Below, piece by piece: positions 56,612-64,000 of a DNA stretch of 64,000 nt. Below the pieces are notes generated by a model, which made no database searches, was not told the DNA's origin, and was given only the letters and a program-made list of their open reading frames with translations. Source of the stretch: Lysinibacillus sp. FSL W8-0992. GTDB taxonomy: Bacteria > Bacillota > Bacilli > Bacillales_A > Planococcaceae. The first letter of the stretch is position 1, and every line of letters starts with the position of its first letter. The position numbers and the translations under genes are program-made. The DNA is taken from NCBI RefSeq assembly GCF_038008685.1, contig NZ_JBBOZQ010000001.1, positions 2,914,001 to 2,978,000 on the forward strand. The letters run 5' to 3'.

Positions 56612-57478
56612 ATGAATATTTCGTATAAATTGATGTCTTCATTAAGCTTTGAAGAAGCGCATGTCCTATTTAATCGTGGATTTGAAGGCTATTTAGTGCC
56701 GATGAATTTATCTTTTGATACATTCTTAAGTCGATTTGCAAATGATGGATATTCTCCGGCATTATCTATCGTTGCATATGATGGAAAAGACCCAATCGGC
56801 TTTGTGCTCCAAGGAATTAGAGAAGTGAAAGGTCAAAAGATTTCTTGGAATGGTGGAACAGGTATTATTCCAGAATACAGGGGTAAGAAATTGGGCTATT
56901 CCTTGATGGAGGAAGCGGAAAAAATTTTAAAAGAACATAAAGTTTCAGTAGCAACTTTAGAGGCGCTGTCAGAAAATAAGCCAGCTATATCTTTATATGA
57001 AAAGTGTGGTTACAAAGTGGAGGACGATTTATTCTTTTTACGTGCAAATAAAATTTTAAATAGTAATGTACCAAATCTTGACGGCTATGAAATTATAAGA
57101 ATGCCAGCTACCCAAACTATTGGATCAGATTTATTTTCAACAATCGTCCCTTGGCAAACGGATGCTAGTAATACGCCAAAACTAGGTGGAGAAGCTGTGA
57201 TAATTTCGAAGAATGGAGAAGTGCAGGCAGCTTGTCTTATTCGAAAAAAATGTGTGTTTGGCAATAAGACAGAAAACATTACTTTATTTCAGGTGAAAGA
57301 AAATGGAAATGAAGATGCGCTAAATAAACTCCTCGCATACGCATTAGAATATGACCAAGCTATCAATCGTACAACTTATAACTTCTTAAAAGGAAATGGC
57401 CGTGTAGTTTCTTCTTTAATGGAAAGTGGTTTTGAAAATACTTCTATATCACAAGTTTTTATGACAAAAATCCTCTGA
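56612..57478 (+). CDS. GNAT-family acetyltransferase (tandem-domain)
   Basis: 288 residues. The N-terminal GNAT domain has the acetyl-CoA motif IIPEYRGKKLGYSLMEEAEK (R/Q-x-x-G-x-G/A type) and VATLEALSENKPAISLYEKC. A second, weaker half (ITLFQVKENGNEDALNKLLA) lacks a clear P-loop. It acetylates an unknown small molecule or protein. GTGAGGGAAAGCC precedes the ATG. It lies between endolysin fragments, so its position may be recent. Confidence 0.78.
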   Translation: MNISYKLMSSLSFEEAHVLFNRGFEGYLVPMNLSFDTFLSRFANDGYSPALSIVAYDGKDPIGFVLQGIREVKGQKISWNGGTGIIPEYRGKKLGYSLMEEAEKILKEHKVSVATLEALSENKPAISLYEKCGYKVEDDLFFLRANKILNSNVPNLDGYEIIRMPATQTIGSDLFSTIVPWQTDASNTPKLGGEAVIISKNGEVQAACLIRKKCVFGNKTENITLFQVKENGNEDALNKLLAYALEYDQAINRTTYNFLKGNGRVVSSLMESGFENTSISQVFMTKIL

Positions 57479-57484
57479 AATATT

Positions 57485-57680
57485 CGATCGATTATAATCG
57501 TCAAAATTACTTATTCGAGCATGGACGGACACAACCAATTTCAATTGTCACATGGCAGCAACCATATAAGTCGTCTAGCGTAGGACGTAGCAGTAAGTCC
57601 AACTGCTAATCTGTATGATGCTGCCACACATAAATAAGGCAGGAGCAATCGTTCGGAAGCTCGGCATCCTATTGTGAATA
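57485..57680 (+). pseudogene. N-terminal half of M15 endolysin, decayed
   Basis: Frame one reads NRQNYLFEHGRTQPISIVTW, matching ARQNYLYAQGRTRPGKIVTW of the intact enzyme. After frame changes, LYDAATHK and KAGAIVRKLGI match LYDVDTLTKVGSIARKLGI. Zinc-ligand segments are ruined. With the pieces at 56303 and 14262 this is the third dead copy of one endolysin family in the window. Confidence 0.75.
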
Positions 57681-57702
57681 ATAAGATAATCCGCACTTTT
57701 GA

Positions 57703-57795
57703 TTATTTTAGAGATGATTCTGCAAAGGCACTTGAACTAAAAGCTAGAAACACTACTAAAATTAAACTTGAAATGAACGATAAAAGTAATTTCAT
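57703..57795 (-). CDS. 30-aa signal-peptide-like peptide
   Basis: MKLLLSFISSLILVVFLAFS then SSAFAESSLK, preceded by AAAGGAGGAACTATCAT. It has a full Sec signal with an A-F-A-E cleavage site and almost nothing after it. Either a secreted decapeptide-scale product, a membrane peptide, or the stub of a lost gene. The strong RBS favours expression. Confidence 0.5.
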   Translation of the reverse strand: MKLLLSFISSLILVVFLAFSSSAFAESSLK

Positions 57796-57940
57796 ATGAT
57801 AGTTCCTCCTTTAATAAAAACTAATTCTCACCTTATCTTAATATTATATATAATTAGACATTTAATAATTTTATGTTTCCTCTAATTCTATTGTATTATT
57901 TTTATAAGGGGAAAACATATTATTTAAGAGAGGTGTAGTC

Positions 57941-58090
57941 ATGGAAAACAAAAAACGCAATGTACGCAATGATGATAATAATTGGATTCCAGAAAGAAAT
58001 ATAGTGAAAGGATTTACTTTCAAAGGATTCCTAATTTTTATCATTATATTGATTATCGGATCGCTTGTTAATTATTTTTTAAAACAATAA
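57941..58090 (+). CDS. Small membrane protein (49 aa)
   Basis: A polar basic head (MENKKRNVRNDDNNWIPERN) followed by one membrane segment (GFLIFIIILIIGSLVNYFL) and KQ. GAGAGGTGTAGTC precedes the ATG. Unknown. Confidence 0.55.
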   Translation: MENKKRNVRNDDNNWIPERNIVKGFTFKGFLIFIIILIIGSLVNYFLKQ

Positions 58091-58314
58091 TTTTTTGATT
58101 ATACATTTACATCTTTTTACTCTTATAAAGATTGTTTTTACCACTAATGCAACAGTACTATTAAATCCTTGTATGTAATGAATAGGCACTAAACTGTAAA
58201 ATTGTTTAAATCCCTCGTATAAATTGGAAACTATCTATAAAATTTACAAAAAATATGATATACTGATTTTGTTTTACAAAAATAAAAGAGGAGGGGAAGT
58301 AACATCTACAAGGT
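58091..58314. other. Spacer, no feature beyond promoter-like sequence
   Basis: AT-rich gap; ATATGATATACTGATT near 58253-58268 could be a -10 region for the next gene. Nothing else. Confidence 0.35.
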
Positions 58315-58323
58315 GTGATATGT

Positions 58324-59604
58324 ATGAGCAAATTGAAACAAAGTTTTGGAAAATTAAATAAAATTGATATGTTTTCTCCGTATTTCTTTTTGCCATTTAT
58401 TTTACTGTTATATTTTTTTATCAGTTTATTTGATTGGCATAAATTTGAACAATTCGGTATACATGTATCTATATGGCCAGCTGTAATATTAGCTGTTATT
58501 TGTTATTACATAGGTGTATTGATAATTGATAAACTTGAGTGGACAATTCCATCGTTCGGACTGTCGTTCTTAGGGAAATATGTGATCCATTTTATAGTTG
58601 CCTTGACATTGCTTGGGCTAGGCTCCTATTTAATGATGATTTTTAGTGGCAACTTAGGGATTACGGACGAAGCAAATCGCCGTAATTTAGATCCAAAGTT
58701 AAACTTCTTTAGCCAATTATTATGGTTTGGTGTGTTATTGCTCTTGTCCTATAAAATGATTTTGGAAAAGACGATGACATGGAAAAAGGCAATCGTATAT
58801 GGTTCAATTTTTGCAGTTGTCATGTTTTTATTTTTATTAATGGGCTACCGTACGCCACTTATCATTATGTTATTTACTGGCATCATTATTTTCCACTATG
58901 TTGTAAAAAGAGTGAAATTAACATGGTTTTTAACCGCATTGGTCGTAATTGGTGTAGCATTCTCGTTGTTTGGATTTATACGTGTCCTTACAGAAGATAC
59001 GTCACAGGAATTCAATAAGCGTGAGCAACCCGATGTAGAATTAACTGCTGAGGAAAGAGATAAACTATTAACGGCTGAACAAAAAGTAAACTTAGTACCG
59101 AAATGGGTTCGAGCATTAAATGCTGAAGCTGTCACAAGTCACATCGTTTTAAGTACGATAATTGAATACACAAAAGAAGAAGATTACTTAAAAGGTGAAA
59201 TTCATAAAGGAATATTTAGTACAATTTTACCTGGTGAACAAATTTCACCTCGCATGAGGGTTACAGAGGTCGTCAACTCGATTACGAGCGAACGTGGTGT
59301 AAATGTTACACGTGAACAGCGAACAACTACCCCAACATTTATAGGTCAATTGTTTTTAGATGGGGGTTATTTATTAGTTGCAATTGGCTTCCTATTATAT
59401 GGTGTCTTAATTTCTTTAATTTATAATAAAGTAAAGCAAAATGGTATTCGCAGTTTCCACACTGTCGTTTACGCATTTACAATTACCGTGTTTACCGTTT
59501 CAATGCATACAGGTTTACTCGATTTAATCTTTGTTCTTATGCTTGGCTTCGTTATTATCGCATCTTCCATTATAACAACCGATAAGCGCATGCTTGATTT
59601 ATAA
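58324..59604 (+). CDS. Oligosaccharide repeat-unit polymerase-like membrane protein
   Basis: 426 residues with about ten membrane segments (FFLPFILLLYFFISLF, IWPAVILAVICYYIGVLIID and others). A large extracytoplasmic loop (about 230-330) holds the RxxxP-type charged motifs (RVLTEDTSQEFNKREQPDVE, FSTILPGEQISPRMRV). Topology and the LLMGYRTPLIIML segment resemble Wzy/O-antigen polymerase-like proteins. No polysaccharide cluster is adjacent, so the substrate is unknown. ATG 58324 after AGGTGTG. Confidence 0.6.
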   Translation: MSKLKQSFGKLNKIDMFSPYFFLPFILLLYFFISLFDWHKFEQFGIHVSIWPAVILAVICYYIGVLIIDKLEWTIPSFGLSFLGKYVIHFIVALTLLGLGSYLMMIFSGNLGITDEANRRNLDPKLNFFSQLLWFGVLLLLSYKMILEKTMTWKKAIVYGSIFAVVMFLFLLMGYRTPLIIMLFTGIIIFHYVVKRVKLTWFLTALVVIGVAFSLFGFIRVLTEDTSQEFNKREQPDVELTAEERDKLLTAEQKVNLVPKWVRALNAEAVTSHIVLSTIIEYTKEEDYLKGEIHKGIFSTILPGEQISPRMRVTEVVNSITSERGVNVTREQRTTTPTFIGQLFLDGGYLLVAIGFLLYGVLISLIYNKVKQNGIRSFHTVVYAFTITVFTVSMHTGLLDLIFVLMLGFVIIASSIITTDKRMLDL

Positions 59605-59615
59605 AATATAGGCAA

Positions 59616-59656
59616 ACTATCCTTTAAAGTTAATGGCAACTGCTTTTAAGGATTGT
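59616..59656 (+). terminator. Intrinsic terminator
   Basis: ATCCTTTAAAG...CTTTTAAGGAT followed by a T-run; ends the polymerase-like gene. Confidence 0.75.
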
Positions 59657-59703
59657 TTTTTTGTGGGGAAAGTTTGCCAGATTGTATTAACAACATACAA
59701 AAT

Positions 59704-59735
59704 ACAGCCTTCCCTATAGTAGGGAAGGCTGTTTA
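59704..59735. terminator. Terminator of the FusB-like gene
   Basis: ACAGCCTTCCCTA and TAGGGAAGGCTGT, 13-bp perfect arms with a 3-nt loop, ahead of the minus-strand stop at 59739. Confidence 0.8.
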
Positions 59736-59738
59736 TGA

Positions 59739-60386
59739 TCAAGTTATACGCTCAAAAAACGTAATTGTTTTATTCATATCTGTTACATGTTGATTACACG
59801 TATCGCTGTCAGCACAAATGTAATTACTATGGTTCGTATAAGTGCCCACGACATTCCCTTTGATGGAAGTTGTAAATAGTCCAACATCAGCGTGACGATT
59901 ACAAATTGCGCATATACCACGAACCGTATTATTTGCAAAAGTGCCTTTAATTGCTTTTAGCTTATCGTCTTGCTCAAGAATGACATATTTACGATGTGTA
60001 CCAAGATCATCCCACGCGAAATAACAAATTTGTTGAAAATCTAATCGTTCTAGATTTGGCAACTTTAGCTTTTTTTCTTTTTTAAACAAGCTTTTTATAG
60101 TGCTTGCTGTAATTGGCTTAAATGGGATGACATATAACTTCAGGTCTTGTAAATACGATTCACCTGCTGCACGCTCTGTTACTGAATAAATGGGCTCAAT
60201 CAGTTGGGCTTCTGAATTTGTCATGACAACATTTTCAGAAATCTCTTTTTGGACAAGGCCACGCACAGTTTGAACGACATTTGTGTCTTTGGAAGTAGCT
60301 ATTGTTTGTAAAATTTTATTCATTTGTTGACCAAGTAAATTATAGTTTGCAACCGTTAAAAACGGCTGAATTGCTTGTTTTTCCAT
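59739..60386 (-). CDS. FusB/FusC-family EF-G-binding protein
   Basis: 215 residues. A helical N-terminal domain is followed by a treble-clef zinc domain with C159-x2-C162...C191-x5-C197 (ICAICNRHADVGLF, SNYICADSDTCNQHV), plus the conserved YFAWDDLGTHRKYVI segment. FusB-type proteins bind EF-G and free it from fusidic-acid-stalled ribosomes. Chromosomal homologues are common in Bacilli and may rescue stalled EF-G more generally. CAGGAGTG precedes the ATG. An upstream leader ORF and hairpins suggest attenuation control. Confidence 0.85.
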   Translation of the reverse strand: MEKQAIQPFLTVANYNLLGQQMNKILQTIATSKDTNVVQTVRGLVQKEISENVVMTNSEAQLIEPIYSVTERAAGESYLQDLKLYVIPFKPITASTIKSLFKKEKKLKLPNLERLDFQQICYFAWDDLGTHRKYVILEQDDKLKAIKGTFANNTVRGICAICNRHADVGLFTTSIKGNVVGTYTNHSNYICADSDTCNQHVTDMNKTITFFERIT

Positions 60387-60535
60387 GTGAAATCACTCCT
60401 GTAAATTAGGCTTTTGTATTTGCGGCCTAAAGAGATCATCCATTTGTGGAGTTAACCTAGACCTCTTCGACCTGTAGATAGGTGGGTCTAGAGCAGGCAT
60501 TACAATAGAATGCGACCATTTCGATTCCTCCTTGT
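60387..60535 (-). promoter_or_regulatory. Leader region of the FusB-like gene
   Basis: Contains the leader ORF (60457-60519). A CTAGACC/GGTCTAG stem formed by the ORF's codon 9-11 region and its 3' end (60485-60491/60457-60463) and a second stem TTAGGC/GCCTAA just before the RBS are present. ACTCC near 60448-60452 can pair with the GGAGT of the fusB RBS. Together this has the logic of translational or transcriptional attenuation. Confidence 0.5.
60457..60519 (-). CDS. 20-codon leader peptide upstream of FusB-like gene
   Basis: MVAFYCNACSRPTYLQVEEV, start ATG 60519 behind AAGGAGGAATCGAA. Stop TAG 60457-60459 lies inside a hairpin arm, about 70 nt before the FusB-like start. It is too short for a usual protein; the strong RBS and hairpin overlap argue for a regulatory leader. 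Staphylococcal fusB has been reported to be inducible through a leader. Confidence 0.6.
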   Translation of the reverse strand: MVAFYCNACSRPTYLQVEEV

Positions 60536-60604
60536 AAAGAGAACTATTATTATTTTAACATTTTAAGGCAATGAAATAAAGAAAGAGGTGGCGTTTTTCT
60601 AAAA

Positions 60605-60633
60605 TAAAAAAGGACTGTGCTAAGCAGCCCTAT
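60605..60633 (-). terminator. Terminator of the 60652 gene
   Basis: On the minus strand AGGGCTG-7-CAGTCCT followed by TTTTTT. Confidence 0.7.
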
Positions 60634-60651
60634 AACCGTGCATTATTGGAT

Positions 60652-60987
60652 TTATGACACCATAGACATAATAAATTTCCCTGAAAGCATGAAAATTGCA
60701 TAGACGAGTAATGCACCTATAACAGCAATGCTAGGCTTATACCAGTTTGTTAATAGGAAGGCGAGTACAGTGAAAAGTAACATGCCTACTGCTCCAAAAA
60801 CTGTATTTTGTAAAACGCTATGAAAGGTGTCTGCTTTCATATTTTTCATTTGCATACCCATATTAATGAGCGTCAGAATTGGCAAGGCAGTAATAATGCC
60901 CGATAAAAATAAATATTTTGACTGACTTAAAAGCAATGCAAGCACCATAATGGCTCCACCGACAAAAAAATACACCAAATATAACAC
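60652..60987 (-). CDS. Four-segment membrane protein, DUF3147/GlpM-like
   Basis: 111 residues: four hydrophobic segments covering most of the chain; SQSKYLFLSGIITALPILTL is like the GGxIAALPxxSIL stretch of the DUF3147 protein at 61731. GTG start at 60987 after GAGGG at 6 nt. The relation to the downstream DUF3147 gene is tentative; the transport role often assumed for these families is unproven. Confidence 0.5.
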   Translation of the reverse strand: MLYLVYFFVGGAIMVLALLLSQSKYLFLSGIITALPILTLINMGMQMKNMKADTFHSVLQNTVFGAVGMLLFTVLAFLLTNWYKPSIAVIGALLVYAIFMLSGKFIMSMVS

Positions 60988-61045
60988 GCGTAACCCTCAA
61001 TTTCGTATTCTCTTCTAGATTTAGTAGTGTAATGATACTGCACAT

Positions 61046-61335
61046 AGTACATGCTTACAAGAGCCTATCAATGTTAGTAGAAAAAAGTTATTAAATAAAG
61101 GAATCAATTTGAAATAACTAGCGATTTTTAGCGCTGAGGTGAAAAAGATTTTACGACTACTTACGTTTAAGGTTCTTATGATTATTGTTGTTCGATGCCA
61201 ATTTCGTTAAAAACAATAAATAACGACAATAGAACGATAGCTAAAATTTATCGTATATTCATAGTATTCTCTTTTAATGTATCGCTAAGTACGATATAAT
61301 CGTTATCGACGATATATTAAAGGAGTATAAAATAT
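61046..61335. promoter_or_regulatory. MarR operator region with CGATA half-sites
   Basis: Repeated CGATA/TATCG half-sites: ACGATA...TATCGT at about 61231-61251, CGATA-7-TATCG at 61292-61308 and a perfect TATCG-A-CGATA at 61304-61314. They overlap a TATAAT (61295-61300) just upstream of the MarR gene. This is the expected layout of an autoregulated MarR promoter. The first 150 bases of the gap show nothing. Confidence 0.6.
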
Positions 61336-61734
61336 ATGATACAAGATATTAACCATTATTTCACAAATATTTTTTATCATCTCCATACAACACATGAAGA
61401 TGTGATTTCCCATCAAAGTGTGCGTATTTTACAGATGATTCAAAAGGAAGATGAAGTGACAGTCCGCGATATTGCAACGTTGCTTAATATTTCACAAAAT
61501 ACAGCTTCAGAGCATATAAAAAAGCTTGAACGTCTTAGCTGGGTTGAGAAGATTCGAGCAACCGAAGATCAACGCAAAGTTAATCTCTATCTAACGGATG
61601 CAGGGCGAATTGTTTTAAAGAAAAATACGGAATTAGACGATAATAAGCTTAAGCAAGCACTGAACCTATTAACCGAAAAAGAACAACAAAGTGTTTTGGA
61701 AGCATTTCGGTTATTAAGTGAGGTGTCGAAATGA
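61336..61734 (+). CDS. MarR-family transcription regulator
   Basis: 132 residues; winged helix VTVRDIATLLNISQNTASEH, IKKLERLSWVEKIRATEDQR, KVNLYLTDAGRIVL flanked by dimerisation helices. AAAGGAG precedes the ATG. It overlaps the next gene by 4 nt, so it controls and is co-translated with the DUF3147 protein and perhaps the GNAT gene. Confidence 0.85.
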   Translation: MIQDINHYFTNIFYHLHTTHEDVISHQSVRILQMIQKEDEVTVRDIATLLNISQNTASEHIKKLERLSWVEKIRATEDQRKVNLYLTDAGRIVLKKNTELDDNKLKQALNLLTEKEQQSVLEAFRLLSEVSK

Positions 61735-62081
61735 TGTATACACTCGTAAAAATTATTAGTTCCGCAGCAATTATCGCTATAGTGACAGAAGTTGCAAGAA
61801 GATTTCCTACATACGGTGGTGTGATTGCCGCGCTACCACTTGTCAGTATTTTGAGTATTATTTGGCTAACAGTTCAAAGTGAACCAAATGAGCATATTCA
61901 GCGCTTTATGGTAGGGGTTATCGTTGGGCTTCCAGCAACGATGGTCATGCTTTTTGTGATGTATATGGCAATGAAATCATCTATCCATATTGTTTTTGCT
62001 ATAGCGCTAGGAGTAGCCTCATGGACAATCTGTTTAGGTATTCAGAAAGCAATTGCTGGAGTATTTCATATTTCAATTTAA
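61731..62081 (+). CDS. DUF3147 membrane protein
   Basis: 116 residues with four membrane segments: IISSAAIIAIVTEVARRFPT, YGGVIAALPLVSILSIIWLT, FMVGVIVGLPATMVMLFVMY, IVFAIALGVASWTICLGIQK. The R-x-P-x-x-G-G-x-I-A-A-L-P motif is characteristic of DUF3147. Often paired with MarR regulators; possibly a small transporter. Function unproven. Confidence 0.78.
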   Translation: MMYTLVKIISSAAIIAIVTEVARRFPTYGGVIAALPLVSILSIIWLTVQSEPNEHIQRFMVGVIVGLPATMVMLFVMYMAMKSSIHIVFAIALGVASWTICLGIQKAIAGVFHISI

Positions 62082-62096
62082 AGTAGGTGAAGTTAA

Positions 62097-62582
62097 ATGT
62101 CAGTTATCAATATTTCACAAGTGAATAAAAAGGATGTCATCGAGTTTTTTCAAGCGCATTGGGGAACTACAGAAATGGTTATTTCCAGTGGGATTTATGA
62201 TTGTAGTAAGTTAGAAGGCTTTGCTTTTATTAACGATAATAAAAAAATCGCAGGTCTAGTAACATACGTAATTCGTGAGGATGAATGTGAAATTATTTCT
62301 CTCGATAGTATGGAAGAGGGAAAAGGTATCGGGACATTACTTGTACAAGCAGTAGAAGAGCATGCATGGCAACACCGCTGTACAGTTGTTTCACTCATTA
62401 CAACAAATGATAATTTACATGCATTAAAATTTTACCAAAAGCGTGGCTATTACCTCGTAGAAATTTTACAAAATGCAGTAGAACGTGCAAGAGCAGTGAA
62501 ACCTGAGATTCCACTAATCGGCAATGACGGAATTCCTATTCGTGATGAAATACGTTTGCAAAAACTATCTGCCTCGTTTTGA
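62097..62582 (+). CDS. GNAT-family acetyltransferase
   Basis: 161 residues; motif A MEEGKGIGTLLVQAVEEHAW (G-x-G-x-G), then VSLITTNDNLHALKFYQKRG with the motif-B FYQKxGY. It acetylates an unknown amine. AAGTAGGTGAAGTTAA precedes the ATG, 15 nt after DUF3147, so likely the third gene of the MarR operon. Terminator at 62566-62597. Confidence 0.8.
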   Translation: MSVINISQVNKKDVIEFFQAHWGTTEMVISSGIYDCSKLEGFAFINDNKKIAGLVTYVIREDECEIISLDSMEEGKGIGTLLVQAVEEHAWQHRCTVVSLITTNDNLHALKFYQKRGYYLVEILQNAVERARAVKPEIPLIGNDGIPIRDEIRLQKLSASF

Positions 62583-62597
62583 GACAGATGGTTTTTT
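62566..62597 (+). terminator. Intrinsic terminator
   Basis: ACTATCTG...CAGATGGT stem overlapping the GNAT stop, followed by TTTTTT. Confidence 0.65.
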
Positions 62598-62689
62598 GCA
62601 TTTGAATCGATTGCCACTATGGTGAAATATATTTCGCTGCCTATCATTTCTCGCTATAATTATGTTGAAGATTGAAAGTGAGGAATCCA

Positions 62690-63175
62690 ATGAAAAAAAT
62701 ATTATTTATCCTATTCTTTAGTGTGCTAGTAGTGGGAGCGGCATTTGTGATTTATTTGAAAAGTAATCCGCCACTTGTTATCAATGGGTATACAAGCGCT
62801 GATGGTAACCCTACTATCCGTTTAATCGAAATTGAAAATAAAGGTATAAGAGAGCTACAGTTACAAACGATTCTTGTCGATGAAAAATTACCGGAAAGTG
62901 CGAAGCTTATTGTCAGCAAATCAGAACCATTTGAAACAGATACAAAAATTGAAAACAACCCAAACATGACATTTCATAAATTAACGCAAGTAAGTATTTT
63001 TCCAAGTCAATACATAGACAGACAGGCGATTGGTAAACAACCGCAACATTATGCAATACAAGTAAATGCTACAACGATTCAAAAAGTTACAATTCAATAT
63101 AACTATTTGAAAATACCATTTACATTAACAGCGGTGCTTCAACCAAATAACGAGCAAAAAAATGATGCCAATTAA
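62690..63175 (+). CDS. Hypothetical membrane-anchored protein (161 aa)
   Basis: An N-terminal membrane anchor (MKKILFILFFSVLVVGAAFV) is followed by an extracytoplasmic beta-rich domain (IRLIEIENKGIRELQLQTIL, FTLTAVLQPNNEQ). ATG 62690 after GTGAGGAATCC; an in-frame start at 62672 lies before that site. Resembles small Bacillus proteins of unknown role. Confidence 0.55.
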   Translation: MKKILFILFFSVLVVGAAFVIYLKSNPPLVINGYTSADGNPTIRLIEIENKGIRELQLQTILVDEKLPESAKLIVSKSEPFETDTKIENNPNMTFHKLTQVSIFPSQYIDRQAIGKQPQHYAIQVNATTIQKVTIQYNYLKIPFTLTAVLQPNNEQKNDAN

Positions 63176-63338
63176 AATAGATAAAAAACGAAACAGTCCT
63201 CATTTATGCAAAACTAAATTATTTGTCATATCGTTTATGCCGATGTCATTTCATAAGATTGTTTGATGAAAAAATCCCTTTTTTCCTAAATCATGGTAAT
63301 CTAATGGTAATAGTTATCGCGATGATAGGAGGGGTCTA

Positions 63339-63848
63339 ATGGAATTAGTAATAGTTGGTGTCGTGCTTGTACTTAGTATTTTAGGTACCATTTTAGTTGT
63401 TGTTAAGAAGCAGTCTAAAGGTGATGTAATGCTCCAGGTTGAAGCAATATGTGAAGGAAAGAATGAATTGGACCAGGCCGTTATGAAGATATACTTTACG
63501 TTTTCAATCGGAAAACTTGCCAGTCGTAGTAAAGAAATTATCGGTAGTATTGATTGGTCAGAAGGATGGATGCCAGTCAGCTACAATTTGAAAGAACATG
63601 GAAGCTATAGGGAAGACCGAATCCCTACATTGATAGAAGACAAATACACTACTTTTGATATAGATGCGACGAATGCAATTGATAGTCAAGGTAGTGGTGA
63701 GGGCTATATTGTACTTGTATTAGAAAATCCGACGCATACAATGCTGTCTAGAGCAGGTGTTATGCTAGTTGTAACGGCTAACTTAGTGTCCTATCAATTG
63801 TCAGAATCTATAAGCTGGCATAATGAAGTAGTGGTCAACCATTATTAA
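63339..63848 (+). CDS. Hypothetical membrane-anchored protein (169 aa)
   Basis: An N-terminal membrane segment (ELVIVGVVLVLSILGTILVV) precedes a soluble beta-rich domain (VYF-type strands; VMLQVEAICEGKNELDQAVM, GEGYIVLVLENPTHTMLSRA). GATAGGAGGGGTC precedes the ATG. Not recognised. It stands alone. Confidence 0.5.
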   Translation: MELVIVGVVLVLSILGTILVVVKKQSKGDVMLQVEAICEGKNELDQAVMKIYFTFSIGKLASRSKEIIGSIDWSEGWMPVSYNLKEHGSYREDRIPTLIEDKYTTFDIDATNAIDSQGSGEGYIVLVLENPTHTMLSRAGVMLVVTANLVSYQLSESISWHNEVVVNHY

Positions 63849-64000
63849 CTCATAGAGGATAGAACTAACGATAAATGCGCAATCCCATAACAAAAAAATT
63901 TTTTCAGAAAAAATGTATGCGTTTTACACTTAGTGATATCAATAAAAAGGGCATAGTTGTTAATGAGAAAATTAATTTTCAAATATTGACAAGTATTTAG
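63849..64000. other. Window end, no gene seen
   Basis: AT-rich sequence with a TTGACAAGTATTTAG end that may begin a promoter continuing outside the window. Confidence 0.3.

Noticed and set aside
1-64000. CRISPR arrays, tRNA and rRNA genes
   Set aside because: No regularly spaced direct repeats of 25-40 bp, no cloverleaf with GTTCRA-type T-loop, and no rRNA motifs were found; the 11-bp TGGCAG array is far too short for CRISPR.

Overview
The window looks like a low-GC, endospore-forming Firmicute close to Lysinibacillus (Planococcaceae). Evidence: AT-rich coding DNA with strong AGGAGG-type ribosome binding sites and frequent TTG/GTG starts; a BclA-type exosporium domain protein; a bacilliredoxin BrxA; a YpjP homologue; and a BirA-type operator in front of bioY with yhfT/yhfS-like neighbours. 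No rRNA, tRNA or CRISPR array was seen.

Layout. (1) 0-15.9 kb is an accessory region: two spore/DUF genes on the minus strand, then debris of at least one prophage (HTH late regulator, PBSX-type TerS truncated against a HicAB toxin-antitoxin module, frameshifted minor head protein, repressor, antirepressor stub, endolysin tail) mixed with small membrane proteins, a serine hydrolase, a VOC protein, two beta-propeller proteins and several short repeat families. (2) 15,973-43,084 is a 26.9-kb integrated element bounded by 202-bp direct repeats that overlap the promoter and first codons of brxA. In order it carries a HEPN protein, integrase, XRE regulators and an ImmA peptidase, a two-gene membrane protein/NdpA-like operon, a divergent repressor/Cro switch with five operators, an early region with many HTH proteins, DnaD-like and DnaB-like replication genes, a three-gene D12 adenine methylase-HerA-NurA cassette, an ArpU-type late regulator, a late control region, a second TerS, holin, M15 endolysin and a secreted Ig-like protein. 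Large terminase, portal, capsid and tail genes are absent, so it is a deleted prophage or a satellite-like island. (3) 43.0-53.5 kb is host backbone: brxA, a YpiP-like methyltransferase, then a tightly coupled operon bioY - acyl-CoA ligase - thiolase - two MaoC-type dehydratase subunits - SDR - ecfA1 - ecfA2 - ecfT - CHY zinc finger, a structured RNA candidate and an orphan degenerate AbiEii-like protein. (4) 53.5-64 kb holds ypjP, more phage and endolysin debris, GNAT proteins, a polysaccharide polymerase-like protein, a FusB/FusC-family protein preceded by a 20-codon leader ORF, and a MarR-DUF3147-GNAT group.

Most interesting points: the Dam-HerA-NurA cassette and the membrane/NdpA-like operon as candidate anti-phage systems carried by the element; the biotin-controlled acyl-CoA elongation cluster with its own ECF transporter, a possible pimeloyl-CoA route; the late control region with four 11-bp-phased iterons, a promoter and a leader terminator; the leader ORF in front of the FusB-like gene; and the unassigned structured RNA at about 52.1-52.4 kb. 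All functions are read from sequence alone; no homology search was run.
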